Shown here piece after piece: positions 1-4,913 of a stretch of 5,293 nucleotides of DNA (within the stretch, counting starts at the first letter, position 1; the number at the start of each line of letters is the position of its first letter). The stretch is from Halanaerobiaceae bacterium. Its GTDB lineage: Bacteria; Bacillota; Halanaerobiia; Halanaerobiales; Halarsenatibacteraceae. The position numbers and the translations under genes are program-made. The stretch is from assembly GCA_003554685.1 (NCBI GenBank), contig PWHA01000357.1, positions 1 to 5,293 on the forward strand. Reading direction: 5' to 3'. The notes under the pieces are model-generated. The model ran no database searches, was not told the DNA's origin, and saw nothing but the letters and a program-made list of their open reading frames with translations.

Positions 1-2
1 AA

Positions 3-668
3 TATGAGTTTTTCAACAAGATTATCTCTTTTGGTCAGATTAACAGGTGGCGCCGGAAATCTGTCCGGATAATTAACCCCCCGAAATACGGGCGGGTTCT
101 GGATATATGCTGCGGCCCTGGCAATTTGACCCGGGAAATCGCCAGTTATATGCCGGAAGGAAAAGTTATCGGTCTGGATTTTTCCGAGGGGATGATAAAA
201 AGAGCGCGCAGCCTGACCGCAGAAAAAGGGCTGGAAAATGTGGAATTTCGAACCGGCGATGCTGCTGATCTGGATTTTGCTTCCGATCAATTTGACGTTG
301 TCACGGTCGCTTTTGGCCTGCGCAATATTGTCAGAATGGAGAAGGCCATAGACGAGATGCTCCGGGTCTTAAAACCGGGAGGAAAAGCGGCCTCTCTTGA
401 TCTGGGCCGACCCAGAAATAAGCTTTTTCGCCGGTTATATGGTTTCTATTTCCACCGCATAATGCCCCGGCTGGCAGGGTTTATATTAGAAGACAAAAAA
501 CCATATAAATATCTATCGAGCTCTCTCAAGAGCTTTCCCGACCAGGAGTCCCTGCGGAAGATTTTTGCCAGCAGAGGCTTTCAAGATGTTCATTACAGAG
601 AATTTTTAAATGGAGTGACTGTGCTGCATATAGGGCAGAAAAGCAGGAAAGAAAACTTCAGGGCGTAA
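3..668 (+). CDS. menG: Demethylmenaquinone methyltransferase (MenG/UbiE family), 5'-partial
   Basis: This class I SAM-dependent C-methyltransferase would catalyse the last methylation of menaquinone synthesis in the cytoplasm. The frame is open to the left window edge, so the TTG at 126 is internal and the true start lies upstream. The visible 221 residues begin with the UbiE-type YEFFNKIISFGQINRWRR segment. SAM motif I (VLDICCGPGN, residues 32-41) follows, then GLDFSEGMI (57-64), the family signature FGLRN (104-108) and RVLKPGG (121-127). The C-terminal block has LFRRLYGFYF, IMPRLAG, YKYL, SFPDQESL and a GF...G...LHIG ending, all as in MenG. Against a usual length of about 230-240 residues, only about 10-20 are missing. 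Motif I has Pro and Asn where GTGD is usual, a mild deviation. The stop codon lies inside the first unit of a 26-bp repeat array. A related UbiE-like methyltransferase with another substrate is possible; the family is secure. Confidence 0.88.
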   Translation, partial: YEFFNKIISFGQINRWRRKSVRIINPPKYGRVLDICCGPGNLTREIASYMPEGKVIGLDFSEGMIKRARSLTAEKGLENVEFRTGDAADLDFASDQFDVVTVAFGLRNIVRMEKAIDEMLRVLKPGGKAASLDLGRPRNKLFRRLYGFYFHRIMPRLAGFILEDKKPYKYLSSSLKSFPDQESLRKIFASRGFQDVHYREFLNGVTVLHIGQKSRKENFRA

Positions 669-831
669 ATCCAGGGTAGAACTGCAGGGCGTTTATACTG
701 AACAGTACTATAGAGCGTTAATCAAGAACGGAACTGCAGGGTGTAAATACCGGACAGAACTGTAAAGCGTTAATCCAGGGCAAAATTATAGGGTTTTATT
801 CCAGGGTATAAATACAGGGATAAATACAGGG
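651..831 (+). repeat. Seven tandem ~26-bp degenerate repeats overlapping the menG stop
   Basis: Units lie at 651-676, 677-702, 703-728, 729-754, 755-780, 781-806 and 807-831 (the last is 25 bp). The consensus is approximately cagaactgcagggc followed by gtaaatccaggg. The first unit contains the last menG codons and its TAA. The unit length is not a multiple of three and the consensus contains in-frame stops, so the array is not coding. There are no unique spacers between units, so it is not a CRISPR. Confidence 0.88.
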
Positions 832-850
832 TATATAATGAAGGGCACAG

Positions 851-881
851 CACAAATTTAGGTCACAAATTTTGGTCACAA
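851..881 (+). repeat. 13-bp tandem repeat, 2.4 copies
   Basis: The unit cacaaatttaggt (851-863) is repeated with one change at 864-876 and begins again at 877-881. It sits between the 26-bp and 18-bp arrays and resembles neither. Confidence 0.75.
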
Positions 882-909
882 TAGAGAAGCAGGGATTTCC
901 TGTTCCAGG

Positions 910-1051
910 GGCATCAACTGTTCCTATGGTACTAACTGTTACTGTGGCTTTATTGCTTCTGTGGCACCAGCTCTTTCTGTGGCACTAACTGTTCCTGTGA
1001 CATTAACTGTTTCTGTGGAACTAATTGTTTCTGTGCATTAACTGTTGCTGG
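910..1051 (+). repeat. Eight tandem ~18-bp repeats
   Basis: The consensus is ggcactaactgttcctgt. Units are at 910-927, 928-945, 946-962 (17 bp), 963-980, 981-998, 999-1016, 1017-1034 and 1035-1051 (17 bp). The single-base loss in unit 3 shifts any reading frame through the array. The frame that stays open on the plus strand (862-1038) has no ATG, GTG or TTG start before the array and no ribosome site, so I treat the array as noncoding. Its function is unknown. Confidence 0.88.
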
Positions 1052-1086
1052 AAAGATCCCCCGGGTGGCTGACTGCTGATAACTGC

Positions 1087-1115
1087 TTGACTAAATCGGT
1101 AAAACATGGTACTAT
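1087..1115 (+). promoter_or_regulatory. Sigma-A-type promoter of tetR
   Basis: A -35 box TTGACT (1087-1092) and a -10 box TACTAT (1110-1115) are separated by exactly 17 bp, each one or two changes from consensus. Transcription would start near 1122, about 70 nt upstream of the tetR ATG, leaving a leader that carries the palindrome at 1135-1148. This is the best promoter match in the window. Confidence 0.75.
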
Positions 1116-1134
1116 TTGGTTACTAAACTGACGG

Positions 1135-1148
1135 TCGGTCTAGACCGA
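1135..1148. promoter_or_regulatory. Perfect 14-bp palindrome, candidate TetR operator
   Basis: TCGGTCTAGACCGA is a perfect inverted repeat with imperfect flanking symmetry. It lies about 20 bp downstream of the -10 box and about 45 bp before the tetR start. TetR-family dimers usually bind short palindromes of this kind overlapping or just downstream of their own promoter, so autorepression is the likely role. No full second copy is seen upstream of the permease genes. Assignment rests on position and symmetry only. Confidence 0.6.
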
Positions 1149-1166
1149 TGGTATAGAAAGCATCGG
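1145..1166 (+). promoter_or_regulatory. Leader hairpin overlapping the tetR palindrome
   Basis: CCGATG (1145-1150) can pair perfectly with CATCGG (1161-1166) around a 10-nt loop, ending 7 nt before the ribosome site at 1174. It shares bases 1145-1148 with the 14-bp palindrome, so in RNA the two pairings exclude each other. It may be incidental. Confidence 0.3.
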
Positions 1167-1173
1167 CGCTGAC

Positions 1174-1182
1174 AGGAAGGAG
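1174..1182 (+). promoter_or_regulatory. Ribosome binding site deciding the tetR start
   Basis: AGGAAGGAG ends 11 nt before the ATG at 1194 but only 2 nt before the in-frame GTG at 1185. This favours the ATG as start. Confidence 0.7.
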
Positions 1183-1193
1183 ATGTGGGCAGA

Positions 1194-1937
1194 ATGACAA
1201 AGAAACTCTCCCCGGAGGAAAGAAGGCAGGAGATAACAGCTGCTGCCGCCGAACTTTTTCAAAAACAGGGCTATGAGGAGACCTCAGTGCGCTCCATAAT
1301 TGATCAACTGGATATTTCCAAAGGGACATTTTACCACTATTTTTCCTCAAAGGAAGAGGTCCTGGAGGCAGTGGCCAGCAGGACTTTAGAGCGCAGCCTG
1401 GAGGTTCCCCGCCGCATATTTTCCCTGGATGATTTAACTGCTCTGAAAAAATTAAATCTCTATCTGGAGGAAATATCCCGCTATAAGGAAGAGAGGCTCG
1501 AGGAGTACAGCACGCTCATGCAGGGTATGTACACCGGTGATAAAAATATCAGAATGGAGAAAAAGGTTTTAGATTATACCGAAAAACAGATGAAGCCGCT
1601 GATGCGCTCTCTAATTGAAGAAGGTGTGGCAGAGGGCTCATTTGCAGTTGAAGACCCCGGGGAGGTAGCCGGATTTTTTTTGAAATTCTTCCATATATAC
1701 GGCCGGGAGATTGGAGAGAGTTTTATCAGGGCTTTTCAAAGTGGCAGTGAAGAGGCGCTGGAAAATCTCATAGCTAGATATAAGTTTATGCAGCGTATTC
1801 TGGAAAGAGTCATGGGCATAGAGAAAGATAGTCTGGTGCTGGGAAAAGTGGCAGAAAGTTCCCTGCGCCGGCTGTGGCAAAAGAGAGATAGGTTTGAGCT
1901 GTCTTCTTCAGCTGCTGAGAAGAGTACCTCCCCTTAA
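1194..1937 (+). CDS. TetR/AcrR-family transcriptional regulator
   Basis: The 247-residue protein has a canonical N-terminal TetR DNA-binding domain. It comprises EERRQEITAAAAELFQKQGY (residues 8-27), the helix-turn-helix TSVRSIIDQLDISKGTFYHYF (30-50) and the following SSKEEVLEAV. The remainder is a helical ligand-binding and dimerisation domain with no recognisable ligand signature. It is longer than the usual ~190-210 residues, with a charged tail ending in a Ser/Thr-rich stretch. The ATG at 1194 is chosen because the ribosome site is too close to the GTG at 1185. It has its own promoter and candidate operator. It precedes two ABC permease genes on the same strand, so control of that transporter is plausible but inferred. 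The stop codon lies in the first copy of a 22-bp tandem duplication, so the last residues are specified by repeat DNA. Confidence 0.92.
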   Translation: MTKKLSPEERRQEITAAAAELFQKQGYEETSVRSIIDQLDISKGTFYHYFSSKEEVLEAVASRTLERSLEVPRRIFSLDDLTALKKLNLYLEEISRYKEERLEEYSTLMQGMYTGDKNIRMEKKVLDYTEKQMKPLMRSLIEEGVAEGSFAVEDPGEVAGFFLKFFHIYGREIGESFIRAFQSGSEEALENLIARYKFMQRILERVMGIEKDSLVLGKVAESSLRRLWQKRDRFELSSSAAEKSTSP

Positions 1938-1961
1938 GAAGAAGAGTACCTCCTCTTAAGA
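1918..1961 (+). repeat. 22-bp tandem duplication across the tetR stop codon
   Basis: Copies at 1918-1939 and 1940-1961 differ at one base (agaagagtacctcc, then c or t, then cttaaga). The first copy contains the last tetR codons and the TAA at 1935-1937; the second lies just outside the gene. The arrangement parallels the 26-bp array at the menG end. Confidence 0.88.
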
Positions 1962-1976
1962 AATAGAAGAAATAAG

Positions 1977-2258
1977 GGTAATATCAAAAATTCTCTGAAA
2001 TAACGTAGCGAGGTACACGGTCGAGAGGCAGGTAATGTCACAGTTTCTCTAAAGGAAACTAACAAGATGATCGGGAATTTCACAGGATCTCTGAAGAAAA
2101 TTGTTAAGAGGCATGTAATGTCAATAGATCTCTGAGCAATGAAAGAACATCGAGAGATAGGTTCTGTCAAGCAATCTAGGAAAACATACATCGAGAGGTA
2201 AAGAGAATATTCTTGACAATACGTAAGCTGCGTTAATGTCAAATGATCTCTGAAAGAA
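1977..2258 (+). repeat. Degenerate ~45-bp repeats, six or so copies
   Basis: A recurring order of short motifs is visible: ggtaatgtca, then gatctctgaa, then atcgagaggca. Approximate units are 1977-2030, 2031-2075, 2076-2113, 2114-2159, 2160-2200, a poor one at 2201-2232, and a last partial one from 2233. Lengths vary from about 32 to 54 bp, so indels have accumulated. Several units can pair TCTCT with AGAG; in the unit at 2114-2159 ATCTCT and AGAGAT match perfectly. Unit boundaries are approximate. Confidence 0.6.
2213..2239 (+). promoter_or_regulatory. Possible weak promoter before the permease genes
   Basis: A perfect -35 hexamer TTGACA (2213-2218) is followed 15 bp later by TAATGT (2234-2239), a poor -10 with short spacing. 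It is positioned suitably, about 40 bp before the permease start, but the TAATGT also belongs to the local repeat consensus. Weakly supported. Confidence 0.3.
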
Positions 2259-2265
2259 CGCCCAT

Positions 2266-2273
2266 GGGAGGGG
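2266..2273 (+). promoter_or_regulatory. Ribosome binding site deciding the start of the first permease
   Basis: GGGAGGGG lies 5 nt before the ATG at 2279. The more upstream in-frame ATG at 2243 has no ribosome site and falls inside the degenerate repeat, so 2279 is preferred. Confidence 0.7.
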
Positions 2274-2278
2274 CCTTT

Positions 2279-3514
2279 ATGTTTTTACTGAAAATGGCGC
2301 TGCGCAATTTAGCCCGCCAGAAGAAAAGGACCTTATATACTGCCCTGGTTATAGCTGCTGTTATCTTTTTTTATATCTTTGCCGATGCTTTGATTACGGG
2401 GATGATGGAATCTTCCTATCAAAATATCACAGATTACGAGTTTGGTCACATCCAGATAACCAGCCCCGCACACTGGCAGGAACGGGAAAAATATCCCCTG
2501 GACAGTTTAATCTCTCTTGAGGAGGATTTAAAAGCGGGAATTCTCGATATGCCCGGAGTTATAGGAGCCTCTCCCCGCCTGGATTTTACTGCGGAGTTAA
2601 GTGACGGCCGGGATGATCTGCCCGTGGTTGGCCGCGGTATTGATCCCGCAAGAGAACTGCAGCATTTTCGTCTTGAAGAATCCCTGGTGGAGGGTTCTTT
2701 CTTTTCTGCCGGGGAAGAACAGGCGGTGATCGGCAAAAAACTGGCCGAGGATATGCTGCTGGAAGTGGGAGACTCCTTCATGTTAATTGTGCGCACCCGC
2801 CGGGAAGCTTTCAATGTAATCGACCTGACCGTGGCCGGGCTGCTGGACACCCCCAATCCTCGACTTGATGAATATTTTGTCTATCTCCCGCTTACAACAG
2901 CTCAGCGGGCGCTGGAAGCTGAAAATTATTACAGTCACCTCTCTCTAATTCTGGGAGGGCCGGATATGGCCGCCTCCCGGACTGAGGAGATCAACTCCTA
3001 CCTGGGAGCCGCGGCAAATGAATACGCCGCCTATTCCTGGGAGCAGGGGGCTGAAGATCTGAGGATCATGGAGGAGTATTCTCAGATGGTGCTTTTAATA
3101 ATCCTGGGTATAATTCTGCTGCTGGCCATGGCCGGCATTATAAATACGGTCGTTCTCATGGTGTTGGAGCGCCTGCAGGAGATCGGCACCATGCAAGCTC
3201 TGGGTATGAAAATAAAAGAGATAACTTTGATGCTGGCTTTAGAAGCTGGTGGCATTGGCTTGCTGGGGGCTATCCTGGGCTGCATTATGGGAGCGCTAGG
3301 GGTTTTCCTGCTGCAGACCTACGGCATCAATATTTATGCCGGGATGGAAGGCGAATTTGATCTGCCCATATCCATGGCGATAATATACGGGGACTGGAAT
3401 CCCGGCACTTTCCTTTTTGTCTTTGTCTACTCCGTTCTCATTTCCTTTTTTGCTGCCCTTATCCCTGCCTACTGGGGAGCCAGAAAGGAGCCCTCTGACA
3501 TTTTGCGCGACTGA
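2279..3514 (+). CDS. ABC transporter permease, FtsX/LolC-E/MacB type (first of pair)
   Basis: The 411-residue cytoplasmic-membrane protein has the four-helix layout of this permease family. A short basic start (ALRNLARQKKR) precedes TM1 (about 20-40). A large extracytoplasmic domain follows (about 42-265), with the family-typical GHIQI near its start. TM2 (269-295), TM3 (321-345) and TM4 (377-397) come last. The cytoplasmic loop ERLQEIGTMQALGM (297-310) is the coupling segment that contacts an ATPase. The end IPAYWGARKEPSDILRD matches the family C-terminus. Such proteins do not import nutrients: they form exporters, lipoprotein-sorting or mechanotransmission complexes. The substrate cannot be read from the sequence. 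The gene sits 71 bp upstream of a homologous permease, suggesting a heterodimer like LolC/LolE. No ATPase gene is in the window. Confidence 0.9.
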   Translation: MFLLKMALRNLARQKKRTLYTALVIAAVIFFYIFADALITGMMESSYQNITDYEFGHIQITSPAHWQEREKYPLDSLISLEEDLKAGILDMPGVIGASPRLDFTAELSDGRDDLPVVGRGIDPARELQHFRLEESLVEGSFFSAGEEQAVIGKKLAEDMLLEVGDSFMLIVRTRREAFNVIDLTVAGLLDTPNPRLDEYFVYLPLTTAQRALEAENYYSHLSLILGGPDMAASRTEEINSYLGAAANEYAAYSWEQGAEDLRIMEEYSQMVLLIILGIILLLAMAGIINTVVLMVLERLQEIGTMQALGMKIKEITLMLALEAGGIGLLGAILGCIMGALGVFLLQTYGINIYAGMEGEFDLPISMAIIYGDWNPGTFLFVFVYSVLISFFAALIPAYWGARKEPSDILRD

Positions 3515-3532
3515 AACCTGTGACGAATTACC

Positions 3533-3562
3533 AGACAGGCTAAGACAGGCTGAGGCAGGCTG
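3533..3562 (+). repeat. Three tandem 10-bp repeats between the permease genes
   Basis: Units agacaggcta, agacaggctg and aggcaggctg occur at 3533-3542, 3543-3552 and 3553-3562, just ahead of the ribosome site of the second permease. They account for nearly half of the 71-bp gap. Confidence 0.8.
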
Positions 3563-3585
3563 AAGAATTTGCTGGAGGAGGAAAC

Positions 3586-4848
3586 ATGATGAAATTTATT
3601 CTGGCCATAGCTTTAAGAAATTTGCGCCGCCATAAACTGCGCACAGCGGTTTCCATCTCGGCAATCGTTATTGCTGTGGTTATCGGCATTTTTTATCGAG
3701 GTCTGCTGCTGGGCTACAGCGAATCAACATTTAATAATTTTATCCAGCTCAATTCCGGACACCTGCGCCTGGTGGACAGCGAATATGCCCGCCGCGAGCG
3801 GACCATGACCCTTTTCCATCCCGTTGACGGATGGGAGGGGGAGGGTTTAGAGGCCATGAGAAGTGAAATTGCGGCCAGCGAGGATATTACTGGCACTCTG
3901 CCCCGTCTCAGGTTTGGCGCCGCCTATGCTCGCAGCGAGGATATGCAGCATCTGCAGGGCTGGGGGGTTGATATTGAGGCGGAAAGTCAGCTCACCGATT
4001 TTCCCCGTCAGCTCAGTCAGGGGCGGCTGCCGGAACCGGGCACGCGAGAGATTGCCCTGGGAGGCAGGGTTATGGATGACCTGGGGTATGAAACGGGTGA
4101 TGCCATCACTCTGCTCTATAACACCGCCTATCGCTCCTTCCGGGGTACTACCTTTACAATCACCGGCAGAATTGAAACCGGCCTTCCCTATTTTGATGAA
4201 AACGCCTTCCTGGTCTCCTTAAGTCAGGCGCAAGAAATGCTGGATATGCCGGGACAGGCCACCGAGCTCCTCCTCTTTACTCATGACCGTAACAATGTCG
4301 ATCCCGTCAGGGGAGAGATTTTGAGCCTGCTGGAGGAAAAGGGAGCAGCCGAGAGATATCAGCTAAGCAGCTGGAGAGATGCTGCCGGCATAGTGGAGTG
4401 GCTGATGGCCTATCAGCGCATTATACTAATAGTAATGGCGGGAATTGTTTTTCTGGGGGCAATCGTAATTATCAATACATTAAAGATGGTTATCAAGGAA
4501 AGAACGAAGGAGATAGGCACCATGTCAGCTCTGGGGTTAAGCCGACGGGAAATTATCCTGCTCTTCACCGCCGAGGGTGGCTTAATGGGAGCTTTAGGCA
4601 GCCTGCTGGGAGTTGTGATTGGTGGAGGTCTTATGGCAGTCACTTCTCGCACAGGTCTTGACTTCGGGGACGTAATGGATGCCATGGGCGGGGAAACACT
4701 GATTGACTCTGTGGTATATCCGGTGTTTTCCCTGGACAGCCTGGCGGTGGCCTTTATCATCGGCCTGGTTGTCTCCACCCTGTCCTGCATTATTCCCGCC
4801 CGCCGGGCTGCCGATATCGAACCTTCCGAGGCCATGCGGGATCTCTAG
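3586..4848 (+). CDS. ABC transporter permease, FtsX/LolC-E/MacB type (second of pair)
   Basis: The 420-residue membrane protein has the same architecture as its upstream neighbour. It has a basic start (ALRNLRRHKLR), TM1 (about 19-41), an extracytoplasmic domain (about 43-273) and three C-terminal helices near 276-298, 330-352 and 385-405. The coupling loop ERTKEIGTMSALGL (305-318) and the ending IPARRAADIEPSEAMRDL mark the family. GGAGGAGG (3574-3581) precedes two adjacent ATGs at 3586 and 3589; spacing suits either, and 3586 is used. Divergence from the first permease outside the shared motifs suggests two specialised subunits and not a recent duplication. The pair probably forms one transporter, possibly controlled by the upstream TetR. 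The substrate is unknown and the ATPase is not seen. Confidence 0.9.
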   Translation: MMKFILAIALRNLRRHKLRTAVSISAIVIAVVIGIFYRGLLLGYSESTFNNFIQLNSGHLRLVDSEYARRERTMTLFHPVDGWEGEGLEAMRSEIAASEDITGTLPRLRFGAAYARSEDMQHLQGWGVDIEAESQLTDFPRQLSQGRLPEPGTREIALGGRVMDDLGYETGDAITLLYNTAYRSFRGTTFTITGRIETGLPYFDENAFLVSLSQAQEMLDMPGQATELLLFTHDRNNVDPVRGEILSLLEEKGAAERYQLSSWRDAAGIVEWLMAYQRIILIVMAGIVFLGAIVIINTLKMVIKERTKEIGTMSALGLSRREIILLFTAEGGLMGALGSLLGVVIGGGLMAVTSRTGLDFGDVMDAMGGETLIDSVVYPVFSLDSLAVAFIIGLVVSTLSCIIPARRAADIEPSEAMRDL

Positions 4849-4872
4849 AGTGCCGGGAATTCTCAGGAATTT

Positions 4873-4887
4873 CTGATTTGTAATCAG
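4873..4887. other. Short perfect hairpin between permease 2 and the acetyltransferase
   Basis: CTGATT and AATCAG flank a 3-nt loop. There is no following T-run and the stem is AT-rich, so it is not a convincing terminator. Another small inverted repeat (AATTC, TCAG, GAATT) lies immediately upstream. Their role is unclear. Confidence 0.25.
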
Positions 4888-4899
4888 CAGATAAAAACT

Positions 4900-4906
4900 G
4901 GAGGAG
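4900..4906 (+). promoter_or_regulatory. Ribosome binding site of the repeat-bearing acetyltransferase gene
   Basis: GGAGGAG ends 7 nt before the ATG at 4914. Its quality and spacing show that translation is meant to begin upstream of the 9-bp repeat, so the repetitive stretch is part of the protein. Confidence 0.7.
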
Positions 4907-4913
4907 AGAACCT

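Larger units (their letters stand above)
669..1193. other. Gene-free 525-bp region made of repeats plus tetR control sites
   Basis: This stretch holds three successive repeat arrays (26-bp, 13-bp and 18-bp units) up to 1051. About 35 bp without recognised features follow, then the tetR promoter, a palindrome, a small hairpin and a ribosome binding site. No convincing gene is visible on either strand: the 26-bp array is stop-rich, and the open frames crossing the 18-bp array lack a usable start and ribosome site. No clear intrinsic terminator (GC hairpin plus T-run) follows menG. Confidence 0.7.
1938..2278. other. Gene-free 341-bp region between tetR and the first permease
   Basis: The region contains the second copy of the 22-bp duplication, about six degenerate ~45-bp repeats, a possible weak promoter and the ribosome site of the first permease. 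A minus-strand open frame across it has a TTG start, no ribosome site and no recognisable domain, and is discounted. No terminator is evident, so tetR and the permeases might share a transcript. Confidence 0.6.

Noticed and set aside
126..128. TTG at 126 as the menG start
   Set aside because: The frame continues upstream to the window edge and encodes the conserved UbiE N-terminal segment and SAM motif I.
834..839. TATAAT as a promoter -10 box
   Set aside because: No -35-like hexamer lies at suitable distance, and it sits at the AT-rich end of the 26-bp array with no gene following closely.
862..1041. Plus-strand frame open through the 18-bp array
   Set aside because: It has no ATG, GTG or TTG before the repeat and no ribosome site, and a single-base loss in unit 3 changes the encoded repeat midway.
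651..1051. CRISPR array
   Set aside because: Units are directly adjacent and degenerate, with no unique spacers and no cas genes.
1123..1350. Minus-strand open frame over the tetR start and promoter
   Set aside because: It lies antisense to the conserved TetR DNA-binding domain and the promoter region, with no ribosome site or domain.
1934..2242. Minus-strand open frame of about 100 codons in the tetR-permease gap
   Set aside because: It has a TTG start without a ribosome site, no recognisable domain, and lies wholly in degenerate repeats.
2243..2278. ATG at 2243 as the start of the first permease
   Set aside because: No ribosome site precedes it and the added residues are encoded by the local repeat. 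The ATG at 2279 has GGGAGGGG at good spacing and gives a family-typical N-terminus.
3863..4222. Plus-strand open frame overlapping the second permease
   Set aside because: It is out of frame with a strong family match, has no ribosome site and no recognisable domain.
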